Below are positions 45,241 through 55,025 of a stretch of 64,000 bases of DNA, in pieces. Both the position numbers and the translations under genes were made by a program. How positions within the stretch are numbered: the stretch's first letter is position 1; each line of letters begins with the position of its first letter. Origin of the DNA: CAVYXK01 sp963708245. Its GTDB lineage: Bacteria; Pseudomonadota; Alphaproteobacteria; Acetobacterales; Acetobacteraceae. The stretch is from the NCBI GenBank assembly GCA_963708245.1, contig OY970201.1, forward strand, positions 3,968,001-4,032,000. Direction: 5' to 3'. Under the pieces are notes generated by a model, which was not told the origin of the DNA, made no database searches, and worked only from the letters and a program-made list of their open reading frames with translations.

Positions 45241-45867
45241 ATGCCTCACGCTGCCCTTCGGTTGATCGTCCCGAACACTGAAAATGGGACAGTCAATCAC
45301 CCGCCGCGCCGGCAGCCGAACGCGGCTGTCAGGTCCCGCGAATACCTGACACCGGCCGAGGTTGACCGGCTGATCGACGCAGCGAAGGAGAACCGGTGGG
45401 GACAACGCGATGCAACCGGGATCCTGTTGGCCTATCGGCACGGTCTGCGCGTGTCCGAGCTGTGCGCCCTGACATGGGATCAGGTCGATTTCAAAGGCCA
45501 TCTGCTGCATGTCCGGCGGGTGAAGAACGGCCAGCCAAGCACGCATCCCCTAACCGGGACTGAGCTTCGGGCGCTGCGCCAACTCCGCCGGGATAACCCG
45601 CATGGTCGCTACGTGCTCCTGTCTGAGCGCGATACGCCGATGTCGCCAGCGGGCTTTCGCAAGATGGTGGCACGGCTTGGCGAAGCTGCCGGTCTCGATT
45701 TCCCCGTGCATCCCCACATGCTGCGCCATGCTTGCGGCTACAAGCTGGCGAACGACGGGCAGGATACGCGGTCACTGCAACTCTATCTTGGGCACAAGAA
45801 CATTCAACATACCGTCCGCTACACACAGCTTGACGCGGGGCGGTTCAAGGGGTTCTGGCAGGATTGA
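45241..45867 (+). CDS. tyrosine recombinase (compact site-specific integrase)
   Basis: A 208-residue phage-integrase-type recombinase with all catalytic residues: Arg in LAYRHGLRVSELCALTW, Lys in VRRVKNGQP, His-x-x-Arg in HPHMLRHACGYKLA, His in YLGHKNIQHT and the nucleophile Tyr in VRYTQLD. The usual N-terminal core-binding domain is very short, as in some fimbriae-type or mobile-element recombinases. An inverted pair AACTGTCCC...GGGGACAGTT lies just upstream at about 45181-45218 and may be an element end. No attachment site is proven. Confidence 0.8.
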   Translation: MPHAALRLIVPNTENGTVNHPPRRQPNAAVRSREYLTPAEVDRLIDAAKENRWGQRDATGILLAYRHGLRVSELCALTWDQVDFKGHLLHVRRVKNGQPSTHPLTGTELRALRQLRRDNPHGRYVLLSERDTPMSPAGFRKMVARLGEAAGLDFPVHPHMLRHACGYKLANDGQDTRSLQLYLGHKNIQHTVRYTQLDAGRFKGFWQD

Positions 45868-45985
45868 GTCGGGACGTTCGGAGGCGATTTGCAGCGCCCT
45901 CAGAGGGAACCGGACGGCGCTTTGTGTCTCCCCTCATAAACGTAGGCGTTGGGGGAATCTCCCGCAGCGCACTTTGCCAAACGGA

Positions 45986-46189
45986 TCAGCCCGACACTGA
46001 AGGCCGCCGAAGCTCCCGCAGACGGACCAGCATTGCCGATGTTCGCTCCAGCTTTCGGTCCAGGTGGACCTCATACCGAGCTGGCGTTTCGAGGTGGTCA
46101 GTGGCGTAAGCAGTGCCGATCGCCTGGTCCCGAATTGCCGCGCGGTGCTCCAATTCGACGACCGGGTCCGCGTACCATCCATGCACCAA
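45986..46189 (-). pseudogene. fragment of a conserved alphaproteobacterial helical protein
   Basis: About 60 residues of good coding character (PVVELEHRAAIRDQAIGTAY, DHLETPARYEVHLDRKLERT, SAMLVRLRELRRP) remind me of small uncharacterised proteins common in Acetobacteraceae, usually near mobile DNA. The ends run into unrelated sequence and no complete gene can be drawn. Fragment of unknown function. Confidence 0.4.
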
Positions 46190-46218
46190 GCGCGTCGGCA
46201 GTTGGCTTATACGCCAAG

Positions 46219-46390
46219 CCGTCGCGGGGCGGCTCGTTCAGAACAACCGGGCGCTGTGGCGGATGACGCAGGCCGAGCGCAACCGTGCGCGTGGCGCTGT
46301 GGCTCAGTTGCAGCAGTATTTCACGCGGGACGAGATCGCCCGCATTGCCGCCGGGGAAAGCCCGCGGGAGGTTTTGCGCACAAGCCGCAT
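46219..46390 (+). other. protein-like remnant in a decayed stretch
   Basis: The frame WRMTQAERNRARGAVAQLQQ ... TRDEIARIAAGESPREVL has normal protein character for about 55 residues, then loses it. From 46391 to 47056 both strands carry only short Arg-rich frames, and I see no gene there. Interpreted as remains of a mobile-element gene. Confidence 0.3.
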
Positions 46391-47056
46391 TCCGTGTGCT
46401 GAAGGCGAGTGCCACCTGACGATGCGCCGCGGCCGCGTGTCGAAACGCAGTGGTGGAAGCTGGCCGAGGCGGCGGCTGCCTCACGGCGCACCGCTGACCT
46501 GGAATCGTTACGGAATCGTCTTAGTGTCGGTGCGATCGAAGCGGATGGATCTTCCGCCGCACTTGGCGCTACTTCGAGGCTCGCAGCGCCGGTTCGGGAA
46601 TTGTCCTACAACTCGCCCCACAAACAGGCGGCGGATGTCGTGGCAAGTTCGCCCTCGGTTCGCGCTGATGCTGCGGTGCGCAAGGTTGATGGCAACTGTC
46701 TGCACTGGGTCGCGGCTGAGGCTCAGTCCAAGCTGGCCGATCCGGCATCGGCTGACACGATCGGCATGCGGCGTGGTCCTGGTCCTGGCGCGCTGGCGCA
46801 GCGTGAGCAGATGGCTCGCGAGCGTGCGGGCGAGCGGCATCGGCCATTTTCTCGCGGCTGGCAGGCGCATCGGCGCTGACCGCTCGCCAGCGGCTTCAGG
46901 CTCCGGCGGGCTGGGCCTTAACGCGGGCGCCCAGGGTATGCTTAGCGGAAAGCATAGGAGCCGGAGGTGCCGTTCTCAATCAAAATAGCCGACGCTACGG
47001 GGCAACTTCTGGGAAGACGATCAGCAAGAGGGCTGGGCTCGCGGTGCTCTGTTTCT

Positions 47057-47617
47057 TCAGTCATGGCTACCCTCGTGACCGAAAAAGGCTTGCCCGGCTG
47101 CGTTCCGCTCGGCTGTCCAATCGGTATCGCAGTAGGCTCTGATTGTCTTCGGCGGCTCGGGGTAGGCGGAGTCTATTTTCTGAGAGATTCGCCGATAGGT
47201 TTTTCCATTGGGAGCAACAACCGGCTCGCCCCAAATAGTGAGGGCAGGAGGGGCGCTGTCGGGTTCGTCCAGATCGTAGCGGATCGCTGTGCGATCACCG
47301 CAGTCCACATCGACGAGATAAGTCAGCGGCTTCTCATCGTAAATCTCTGTGTTTTCAAAAAAGCGGTCGCGCACGAGAGGATCGGGGATAGCGAAGGTCC
47401 ACAGCGTCGTCTCAGGCCAGAACCACGTCACGGGAGAAGCCAAATCTATGGTCTTTTGCACATCGATCACGCGCGCGACCGGCAGTCTTTGGATCGCTTC
47501 CTTGACCGCTTGCTCAAAACGATATTTCGGCCATTCCAAGCAGTAGGAAAGGCAAAGCAGAATCGCGATCGCTGCCGACCAGCCGACAATGAGCTTGAAA
47601 GCCCGGCTCGGTGTCAT
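47057..47617 (-). CDS. exported or membrane-anchored protein of unknown function
   Basis: A 186-residue protein with an N-terminal signal anchor (LIVGWSAAIAILLCLSYCLEW) and a soluble domain with the stretches SPVTWFWPETTLWTFAIPDP, YLVDVDCGDRTAIRYDL and PNGKTYRRISQKID. Codon use looks natural and its GC is lower than in region 3. No family is recognised. The 517 bp between it and the RidA gene hold no gene I can support. Confidence 0.55.
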   Translation of the reverse strand: MTPSRAFKLIVGWSAAIAILLCLSYCLEWPKYRFEQAVKEAIQRLPVARVIDVQKTIDLASPVTWFWPETTLWTFAIPDPLVRDRFFENTEIYDEKPLTYLVDVDCGDRTAIRYDLDEPDSAPPALTIWGEPVVAPNGKTYRRISQKIDSAYPEPPKTIRAYCDTDWTAERNAAGQAFFGHEGSHD

Positions 47618-48134
47618 GCCTTCCTGCGCCTCCTCCCTCCGCCCATGTTGCGTCGAAACGAGCCTTCAGCGCAACGACGAGCAGGCCATTGGGCGCGGCA
47701 CGTGCCCTGGTGGCGCGCATGCAACCATCCGCTGCCGCGGAAGAGGGTGACATGTGACGTGGGCTGTCTTGGTCAAAGGGGGCGTTTACAAGGCTCCGGC
47801 CGTGGCGGCGTAAGCTGGTCGCGACCGCGAGGGCGTAGGGCGAGCGGAAGGAGAGTATGGCGCAACAGTCGGCGAGACGGGGTCGGGAAAACCAGGGCTT
47901 TCCACAGTGCTTCGAGCACGCTTTGGGTGATTTGGACCCGGCCCGCGAACTCCCATACAGGCCAGCAGCAAACCATCGCTGCATCACAGCCCGGACAGAT
48001 GGCAGCATCCGACTACGCGCCACCACAATCCCGAAGTTTTCTCTTGCCACGAAGGGGGCGTCCACAGATGGGAACCGGACATCGCCAAACGTAGCAGCGC
48101 GTGCTCTGGTCTCCCCAGACTGGGAGGAGACGGC

Positions 48135-48551
48135 ATGAGCAAGGACACAATTATACCGATAAGGTGCGTGAACCCGCCGGAACTCGGCCCACCCCCAGGC
48201 TATTCCCAAGTGGTCGAGGTCCGAGCCGGTCGTTTCCTCTTTATCGCGGGCCAGACCGCACTTGATAGAGACGGCACTTTGGTCGGCAAGGATAACTTCG
48301 ATGCCCAAGTCGATCAGGTGTTCCGGAACCTCGGCGCAGCCCTTGAAGCGGTCGGCTGCACTGCCGCCAATCTCGTGAAGCTGACCGTTTTCCTCCGGGA
48401 CATAGAGAACCTCGGCGCATACCGAGAGGCTCGTAACCGCTTCTTCGCAAGCGTAAGTCCGCCAGCCGCGCCTGCGGTTACCTTGATCGAGGTATCGAAG
48501 CTCTACGGCCCTGATTTTCTCATCGAGATAGAGGCTGTCGCAGCAGCGTAG
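48135..48551 (+). CDS. RidA-family protein (YjgF/UK114)
   Basis: A 138-residue RidA-like protein: VVEVRAGRFLFIAGQTALDRDG, VDQVFRNLGAALEAVGC, NLVKLTVFLRDIENLGAYREARNRFF and the end FLIEIEAVAAA. RidA hydrolyses reactive enamine/imine intermediates from PLP enzymes. At the site of the conserved active arginine (normally P-x-R-S/T-x-V) the sequence reads PAAPAVTLIEV, so the arginine appears to be absent and deaminase activity is doubtful. Several Rid subgroups also lack it. Confidence 0.85.
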   Translation: MSKDTIIPIRCVNPPELGPPPGYSQVVEVRAGRFLFIAGQTALDRDGTLVGKDNFDAQVDQVFRNLGAALEAVGCTAANLVKLTVFLRDIENLGAYREARNRFFASVSPPAAPAVTLIEVSKLYGPDFLIEIEAVAAA

Positions 48552-48782
48552 CCGGGTAGCAATAGCCGAAGCCCAAACCGGCATCACGAAGGCAGCAAGT
48601 CTCCCGTTGGTAGGCAGGTTTGTCACAGATGTCGCCTCGCGCGCGCGACCACCAGCGCGCCGTAGAAAGCTTATGCCGCCTTGTCATCGCGCGCCCTGAT
48701 GCGGGAGCGGAAATCGGCATGACACCGGTATCAGCGGCGGCGACCTCGGCCGGTGCATGAATGCCGGAACGCCAGCGCTCGG

Positions 48783-49218
48783 CTACGGCTCCCCGGAGCG
48801 TCGCTCCTCCAGCCGCCGGCGAATGCCCTCGATCAGGTTGTCGAGCTCCTCGTCTGACAGGTCCTCGGGCCCATGGATGACCCGCACCTGAGCCCGATCC
48901 ACCATCGAGCCATTTGAGCCGCGCCAGGTCCACCGCAGCCTGCCTACGGTCCGTAGGACGAATCTCTCGGCGCTCCGGCGCCATATCAGCCAGCGCATCC
49001 GACACCGCCTGCCTGCTCACCTCCGGCCGCTCGGGTTCCGGCTCTTCCGGCCGTGGTAGCGCCGGCGGCAGGGCGTGTTGATCGTCGTCGAGCATCCGCC
49101 GGATCGCGGCGATTACCTGCGACGATATCAACTCGCCGCTGGCCACCAGCCGCTTGTAGTCGGCCAGCGGCACGCGGACGGTGATAGTGCGGGATGTAGT
49201 GTTGCTGCGGTTGGTCAT
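48783..49218 (-). pseudogene. ribbon-helix-helix-like protein, frameshifted
   Basis: From ATG 49218 the frame TITVRVPLADYKRLVASGEL ... IAAIRRMLDDD resembles a ribbon-helix-helix or plasmid-partition-accessory start, followed by a Pro/Glu linker and DLARLKWLDG. Near 48900 the sensible continuation (AQVRVIHGPEDLSDEELDNLIEGIRRRLEER) is in another frame and ends at 48783. One lost or gained base would restore a protein of about 145 residues. Context suggests mobile DNA. Confidence 0.5.
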
Positions 49219-49410
49219 CGCCCGTCACTTGTATTCATAGACGCGTCTCACAAACACACGGACTGCCGCCGCATCTCGTGTGTGCGACGCGCGAATTTCC
49301 GCCAGGGCGGCATCGGCCAAGCCCCATGTAAGTTGGCGGATGCGCCGGCGGGCGGCCAAACGGCGAAGTGTCAAAAGTTGTGCGGGGCGGGCCACCGATG
49401 AGCATGAACG

Positions 49411-49554
49411 GCAAAGGCTTTTCTGTCAGAAACCGAAGTCGCCGCACTTCTCGGCGCCACGAAGCGGCGCAGGGCGCGTGTGGTCAATGCATCATATCCA
49501 TCCATCGGCTCGGCCTATAACGCCATAGCCGGCTTCGGATGCGATGACCTTTAG
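49411..49554 (+). pseudogene. DUF4224-like fragment
   Basis: Reading from 49411 gives AKAFLSETEVAALLGATKRR, which resembles the opening of small phage DUF4224 proteins (FLTxxEVAxLTG). No start codon lies in this frame; ATG 49404 lies in another frame, one base off. The natural arginine/lysine-rich continuation is short and ends at TAG 49552. The preceding 49219-49410 shows no gene. Confidence 0.3.
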
Positions 49555-50780
49555 CTTTGCGGGGCGGTTCCGATATATCTAAATTGACGCGAGACGTCGC
49601 TATCAGCGGCACGGGGATCGTGCTCGACCTTGAACACGCTGATAATCCGATTCGTGACATCCCCGTTTGCATCAAACGTAACGTCGCCCTGTAGCGTCTT
49701 GACCTGCGTGTGCTGGATCGCATCCCTGACATTGTGACGATTGGGCTGTTGACCTTCCGCCACGACGCGCTTGATAGCGTCAACGACGACAAGTCCCGCA
49801 TCATATGCGACCGCGGAGTAGTCGCTCGGCTGACTCCCATACAGCTTGACATACCGCGCCACCCAGACATCTCCCGCAGGAGTACCGATAATGTGGGGCG
49901 CCGGCGTCGTGATGTACCACCCCTCCACCGCGGGAAAGCCTGCGCCTGTCAGAAGGTCCGGCCCATAGATCCCATCGCCCGATGCCTTGATGACGTTGGG
50001 AATGATGTCGTGAGCTTGCTTGGCCAGCTTGACCCCCGCGCCGGCAACCCCTCCATAGTAGATAGAATCGGCATTTAAACTCTTGATTTTGGTCAAAGTC
50101 GCCGTGTAATCGGCCGCCTTCGGGTCAAGATGATCGTGGCCAAGAACCTTTAGGCCAATTTCGTTGGCGCGGCCTTCGAAGGCGTCCGCCCCGCCTACCC
50201 CCCCTGCACCAGAATCATCCAGCACGAACACCGAGTTCGCCTTCAATACCCATCGCAGGTAATTCGCCATGTAGGGTCCTTGGAACGCATCAGTCGTACA
50301 TGTCCGAAAATAGATCGGCTTCCCGCTTGGCCTGAATTGGCTTGCGAATTTTGGGTCGGTTATATCCGGGTTTGTCGATGTTGGGGTGATGGTGGCGAGG
50401 TCCGCTACGCTCAGCAGCGGGGCCATAGCTTTTCCCTCTCCGCTCATGTAGGGTCCGAGATTTGCGACAACGTTTTCGTTGGCTATCAGCTCCCGCGCTG
50501 CTGTAGCAGCTTGGGCCGGGTCATACTGCCCCGCAGTAGAAGTGGCCGTGTTGATGACAATCAGCTTGAGCTCGTGACCCGGTACTTGGTGCGCTGCATT
50601 CGCTTCGTCGATAGCCATCTTGAAGCCCTGCTCGACAAACCGAGAATCTTCCGTATCGGCACCGGTAAGCGGCAAGGTGACGCCTATCGAGATCGCATGG
50701 TCGTCAGCCCAGGTTGCCCCTCCTGATAAGAGGGCAAACAGGATTAGACTCAGCCATCCGATAGTTCTCGGCTTCATCAT
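49551..50780 (-). CDS. branched-chain amino acid-type ABC substrate-binding protein
   Basis: A 409-residue periplasmic-binding protein of the LivK/Peripla_BP_6 type. Signal peptide (IGWLSLILFALLSGGATWA), then ISIGVTLPLTGADTEDSRFVEQGFKMAIDEANA, YDPAQAATAARELIANENVV, ANLGPYMSGEGKAMAPLLS and the C-terminal YDAGLVVVDAIKRV. It would deliver an amino acid or amide to an ABC permease, but no permease or ATPase genes are next to it. It follows the PhyH gene by 73 bp on the same strand, so the racemase-like gene, the PhyH gene and this one may be co-expressed. Confidence 0.88.
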   Translation of the reverse strand: MMKPRTIGWLSLILFALLSGGATWADDHAISIGVTLPLTGADTEDSRFVEQGFKMAIDEANAAHQVPGHELKLIVINTATSTAGQYDPAQAATAARELIANENVVANLGPYMSGEGKAMAPLLSVADLATITPTSTNPDITDPKFASQFRPSGKPIYFRTCTTDAFQGPYMANYLRWVLKANSVFVLDDSGAGGVGGADAFEGRANEIGLKVLGHDHLDPKAADYTATLTKIKSLNADSIYYGGVAGAGVKLAKQAHDIIPNVIKASGDGIYGPDLLTGAGFPAVEGWYITTPAPHIIGTPAGDVWVARYVKLYGSQPSDYSAVAYDAGLVVVDAIKRVVAEGQQPNRHNVRDAIQHTQVKTLQGDVTFDANGDVTNRIISVFKVEHDPRAADSDVSRQFRYIGTAPQS

Positions 50781-50853
50781 CAGACAAACCCTCCTCGCAG
50801 CTTGGGTTAAAGTGTCGCCGTCACTCTAGAGCGGGCGCGTCGGCCAAGCACGG

Positions 50854-51633
50854 TCAGGCCAACTCCAGCAGGCACCGTTCGTCGAGCATCTGGAGAGGCC
50901 TATGGTCACTCGGAACAATGTACTCGGGCCGACGGGAGGTCAGCGCTTCGTTGCCGACCGCGTTCAACGTCAAGGAGATCAGTGCCCGGCGCCAAGGCGA
51001 GTAATTCTTACCAGATCCATGTACGATATTCGTGTGAGCAAAAATGACAGAGCCGGCCGGACCTTTAGGTGCCACGATGCCGCTAGCCCGGGCAACACCC
51101 TCAACGTATTCTACGGGCAGCCAGCGTGCGGGATAGCTTGTCTGCTGGGTATTGATGTCGGGAAGAGGAAACTCCGCCTTGTGAGAGCCAGGGATCAGCA
51201 TGAGGGGCGAGTTAAATTCGTTCACCTCGTCCACGAAGATAAGGGTATTCACAATGTTTGATGTGGGCATTCCATCATCGAAGTGGTAGGTGGGGTAATC
51301 CTGATGCCAGGGCCATTCATCGCCGTTAAATGGCGCCTTGAAGTTGAGGACCTGCTGGAACACGTATGCTGGCCCACCCAGGATCTGGCTGACAGGCTCC
51401 AGGATCTTCGGATGCCTAACTAGTCTTGCATAGGCATCGTCATAAGTCTGCATGTTGAAAACTGATCGAAGGGTATTGCCGTCTTTTTCGAAGACGATCT
51501 CGCGCCTCGGCACGGCGACGATACCTTCCAAAGCCTTCCTGAGGACTTCCATTTCCTCGCCGGCCAGCAAGGACGGGAAGAACAGGAAACCTCTCTCCTC
51601 GTACTCCTGCAATTCATCTCTTGAGAGCCTCAT
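50854..51633 (-). CDS. phytanoyl-CoA dioxygenase-family (PhyH) Fe(II)/2-oxoglutarate oxygenase
   Basis: A 259-residue oxygenase with the PhyH facial triad: H-x-D in EWPWHQDYPTYHFDDG and the distal His in NIVHGSGKNYSPWRRALISLT, with the Arg that binds 2-oxoglutarate. The family includes ectoine hydroxylase and many amino-acid or small-molecule hydroxylases. It overlaps the stop of the racemase-like gene by 4 nt (ATGA at 51630-51633), a strong sign that they share a pathway. Intact. Confidence 0.85.
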   Translation of the reverse strand: MRLSRDELQEYEERGFLFFPSLLAGEEMEVLRKALEGIVAVPRREIVFEKDGNTLRSVFNMQTYDDAYARLVRHPKILEPVSQILGGPAYVFQQVLNFKAPFNGDEWPWHQDYPTYHFDDGMPTSNIVNTLIFVDEVNEFNSPLMLIPGSHKAEFPLPDINTQQTSYPARWLPVEYVEGVARASGIVAPKGPAGSVIFAHTNIVHGSGKNYSPWRRALISLTLNAVGNEALTSRRPEYIVPSDHRPLQMLDERCLLELA

Positions 51634-52823
51634 CCTGCATGCCTCCTTTCCGCGATTGGCTGGTTCGGATTGTTGCTACCAAAGCTTTCCCATACCGCAT
51701 CCGCGTGATTGACGTATCTAGGTGCCACCCGGCCGCCGAAGTTGATGATGACCTCGAGAGGACTACAGTCGAACCACTTAGCCCAGTCCTCAAGCGCGAT
51801 TTCGTGGTCGCCCATCCGACCGAGAAAGATTATTTCATCACCGACCCTTGGAGAATCGACGCTACTCAGGTCCAAGACGGTGTGTTCGAGGGAGGTGCCG
51901 ATTACCGGGACATGCTGCCCGCTCGCCAGGGCACATATCATCGCCCCATTCGCAGGGCGGCGCATGCCGTCCCCAAGGCCAAAAGCGACGACGCCGGTGG
52001 TCATGGCGTGAGCCGTCTGATACTGGCCCAGGATGCCCAGAAGCTCGCCGGGTTCATGTTGCGCCACGTGGATTAAGTTGCACGTGAGGCGAAGGAAGGC
52101 GGGTCGGAATCCATTGATTGTCGCAACTTCGCTCGAAACGGGCGAGAGGCCATACAGAACATGCCCCAGGCAAACCGCATTTGTCGCATCTGGTAAATTG
52201 GCCAGAAACCCGGAGCTGCCCCAGAGCTGGGTCACCTGAGGCTCGAGACCATCCTGTCGTAATTTCGCAAGTAGCTGCTGGAACGCTGCGCTGCGTTCAA
52301 GCGCCCACGCCTCGCCCTTCTTGTCTTTGAACGGAAGGTGCGTGTAGACGCCTTCGAGTCGAAGTACTTCGCAGCTAGCGACCCGGCAAAGGAATGTCCT
52401 GGCGGACGACAGTGCCACGCCAAGTCGGCCGAGGCCCGCATCGATCTTCACGTAAACCGAAACGGGGTTGCCGCCGCGCGCCTTAGCCGCCGCTGCGAGC
52501 CCGCTTTCGTCGTATATTGTTGGTGTAAGATCATATCTGACTAGGTCCGGGATACTCTCTGGCAGGTACCCCCCAAACATGACGATCTTTGTTTTGATCC
52601 CCGCTTTTCGAAGCGATATCGCCTCTGGCACATGTCCGGTCCAGTAGGCGAAGGGGCTATGGCGCTCAAGCGCTCTCACAACGTCCAGGACGCCATGTCC
52701 ATACGCATTTGCTTTGACCGATACAATCACACGTCGCGCAGGACCCGCGCGCCGGACGGCCTCGAGGTAATTGCGCTGGATCGCCTCGAGGTCGACCTCC
52801 ATGAAGGTAGGGCGTAGTTGCAT
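51630..52823 (-). CDS. alanine-racemase-fold (fold III) PLP enzyme with altered active site
   Basis: A 397-residue protein. ATG 52823 starts LRPTFMEVDLEAIQRNY; K37 in VSVKANAYGHG is the PLP lysine; VKIDAGLGRLGV, VYTHLPFKDKKGE and VGDEIIFLG follow the alanine racemase plan. In place of the usual V-G-Y-x-D-G-Y-P-R, which bears the second catalytic residue (Tyr265 in the Geobacillus enzyme), this one reads AFGLGDGMRRP, so the tyrosine is replaced by leucine. It may be a racemase with a different substrate, or another fold-III enzyme. The frame extends upstream to 53069 without plausible sequence. Confidence 0.8.
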   Translation of the reverse strand: MQLRPTFMEVDLEAIQRNYLEAVRRAGPARRVIVSVKANAYGHGVLDVVRALERHSPFAYWTGHVPEAISLRKAGIKTKIVMFGGYLPESIPDLVRYDLTPTIYDESGLAAAAKARGGNPVSVYVKIDAGLGRLGVALSSARTFLCRVASCEVLRLEGVYTHLPFKDKKGEAWALERSAAFQQLLAKLRQDGLEPQVTQLWGSSGFLANLPDATNAVCLGHVLYGLSPVSSEVATINGFRPAFLRLTCNLIHVAQHEPGELLGILGQYQTAHAMTTGVVAFGLGDGMRRPANGAMICALASGQHVPVIGTSLEHTVLDLSSVDSPRVGDEIIFLGRMGDHEIALEDWAKWFDCSPLEVIINFGGRVAPRYVNHADAVWESFGSNNPNQPIAERRHAG

Positions 52824-53375
52824 GCGTCTACCTGCCCCCAATCGGATATCCCGAGAAGCGCTGGCTTCAATCCGTCTCCGCGAGCGGCGCGTTCGCCAGC
52901 GGATGCCGATCAAGCGGCGACGACCGAAACAAGATACGTTCCAGCTGGACGCCGCCCGGCCATGCCGTCCCGCACTGCTAGTGCCGACGCACCGCACCCC
53001 ATTTGCCGCAACCTCTCGTACCAATGTTGCGCTCGCTGGGCCGGGCTTGTCAACTGCCCTCCGCAGCACCTTCCCGCTCGCCCCCCTATATCTGCTCCCG
53101 AGCCAGAGGTCTCAAGCCCGCGCTTGTTGACATCGAGCTTTCGCCGCACAATCCTGCAGGTCCTTGCTTGGGCGCGAACGTGAGCCAGATAATCTTAGGG
53201 TCAGAACACGTAGGGATGATCTGGATTGTGCCACGCTCCTCGATGCCAAGAGCTCGGACGGCCCTCACGCTGGGATACCTGATCGCTTCACTCGTCTCAA
53301 TCTGTGTGCTGCTGCCCTGCATGGCTCCGGCATTTGTAGCCAGCGGCGTGTTATTTTTCCGAGGAGGACCGCACC
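52824..53375. other. 552-bp divergent intergenic region
   Basis: Between the racemase-like gene (minus) and the aminotransferase (plus) there is no frame with convincing protein character; the open frames are Arg/Pro-rich or antisense. It presumably holds both promoters. No repeat or anaerobox is seen. The aminotransferase ribosome site (GAGGAGG) lies at 53361-53367. Confidence 0.6.
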
Positions 53376-54764
53376 ATGAACCTCCGCATATCCAACTGGC
53401 ATGCGGACCTTGCAAGGCGTGACGCCAAGCACGTGTTTGGTTGGCGCTATCACCCGTCGATCATTTTCAAAGGCGGGAAAGGTGTTAGAATAACCGATGT
53501 GGACGGTAATGAGTATTACGATCTCTCATCGGGTATGATGAGTCAGATGCTAGGGCATGCCCATCCTGAGCTTGTCGAGGCGATCAAGGTCCAGGCCGAG
53601 CTTCTGATGCATGAATCCTCGTGGTACTCCAACCCGTGGGCTATCGAGTTCGCGGAACTACTGGCGAGCACGCTACCCGGAAATCTCGAAGTCGTGGACT
53701 TCGCCGTAACTGGGTCTGAAGCAAACGAAGTCGCGTTCCGAATGGCAATTGCAAAGACTGGCGGTTTCGACATCATCTCAGTGATCAGGGGTCTTCATGG
53801 CGGAAGCCTCGCAGTCGAGTCCGTAACAACGGTCGGCGGCGCTCGCAAGCATTCGCTTGGGCCACTTCTGATGCCGTCACGCGCTCCAGCCATTCTTGCA
53901 CCGCTCTGCTACAGGTGTCCGGTAAACCTAAGCTATCCATCCTGTGATGTGGGCTGCCTGAAGACAAGCGAACAGATTGTCGAGTTCACAACCACGAAGA
54001 ACGTTGCTGGTATCATAGCCGAGACTGCCCCGGTTTCCGGCGGGATGATTGTTCCACCGAAAGAGTGGCTGCCGAGATTGCGTGAGATGGCTAACCGCCT
54101 CGGCGCCCTTTTGATACTCGACGAGGCACAGCTCGCGCCAGCACGTACAGGGAAAATGTGGGGCTTTCAGCATTATGATGTTGTTCCGGATATTGTAACG
54201 TTTGGGAAGGGATTGTCAGCAGGGCTTCCGATCTGCGGTGCAATAACGACATCGGAGATAGCCGAGGAGATCCGAGGTCGATGCGGCCTGCCCTGGGCCG
54301 GCACCTACACCGGAGACCCCTTCCCGGCCGCGATCGCTCTGAAGCAGCTGCAGATCATCATCCGTGACAAGCTCGAGGAGAAATCAGCCCGGCTAGGGCA
54401 GCACCTAGCGGAGATGCTGGAGCGGCACGTGCTGCCATTCGACATCATCGGCGACATAAGGGGGCTGGGGTTGTACCGGATGCTTGATGTCGTCGCGGAT
54501 AAACGAACCAAGGCCCCGAACCCGGCCGGCGCCGAGCGAATACGCTACAACTTGATGATGGAAGGTGTGGCGACCATCGCGGTGAAAAACATGGTACGTA
54601 TTGTCCCGCCCATCATCATAACAGAGGCGGAAATCGACGACGTGATCTCCCGCTTTGTCACGGCGATCAAGCGAGCTCAAGATGGTTACCCGCGCGAGAT
54701 CGACTTTCGTGCCTCGAGCTCACTCGCTATCGGAGACACGGACGGCGATCAGGGACGCCCGTAG
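53376..54764 (+). CDS. class III aminotransferase resembling 2,2-dialkylglycine decarboxylase
   Basis: A 462-residue PLP enzyme. Motifs: DVDGNEYYDLSSGMMSQMLGHAHPEL, TGSEANEVAFRMA, IIAETAPVSGGMIVPPKEWL, LILDEAQLAPARTGKM and the PLP lysine in VTFGKGLSAGLP. The ILDEAQ form and the preceding block resemble 2,2-dialkylglycine decarboxylase, which decarboxylates alpha,alpha-dialkyl amino acids and aminates pyruvate, but other class III enzymes remain possible. It is divergent from the racemase-like gene, which suggests a shared pathway. The start follows a strong GAGGAGG. Intact. Confidence 0.85.
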   Translation: MNLRISNWHADLARRDAKHVFGWRYHPSIIFKGGKGVRITDVDGNEYYDLSSGMMSQMLGHAHPELVEAIKVQAELLMHESSWYSNPWAIEFAELLASTLPGNLEVVDFAVTGSEANEVAFRMAIAKTGGFDIISVIRGLHGGSLAVESVTTVGGARKHSLGPLLMPSRAPAILAPLCYRCPVNLSYPSCDVGCLKTSEQIVEFTTTKNVAGIIAETAPVSGGMIVPPKEWLPRLREMANRLGALLILDEAQLAPARTGKMWGFQHYDVVPDIVTFGKGLSAGLPICGAITTSEIAEEIRGRCGLPWAGTYTGDPFPAAIALKQLQIIIRDKLEEKSARLGQHLAEMLERHVLPFDIIGDIRGLGLYRMLDVVADKRTKAPNPAGAERIRYNLMMEGVATIAVKNMVRIVPPIIITEAEIDDVISRFVTAIKRAQDGYPREIDFRASSSLAIGDTDGDQGRP

Positions 54765-55025
54765 GATTCGCGAACTCAATGGGAGGCTTTATTGGCGGAC
54801 GAGCGTTCAGAGGACGCTCGACACTCTGTCGCTATCCTGGCATTCTGTTGCCTATAACATCGCAACCTACGGGTAGGCGCCAGTCCACAAGTTTCCGAGG
54901 CAAAATTCATCGGCTTCTCCCTCGCCCGCTATTCCCCCGGGAGCAATCTGGATCACGCCGGCGCGTGTGTCAGAGAGCCAATCTCACCCAATCGGTAGCG
55001 GGCACGCACGTATGTGCGCCAGGAG

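Noticed and set aside
47755..47795. Possible IS66-type terminal (GTAAACGCCCCC on the minus strand)
   Set aside because: The end motif is suggestive but no IS66 gene or second end is recognisable, so it is not listed as an element.
47514..48626. Minus-strand ORF of 370 codons
   Set aside because: It is antisense to the RidA gene and overlaps the start of the 47057 gene; no protein-like character.
53003..53422. Plus-strand ORF with a hydrophobic stretch before the aminotransferase
   Set aside because: It overlaps the aminotransferase start, has no ribosome site and no similarity; likely chance.
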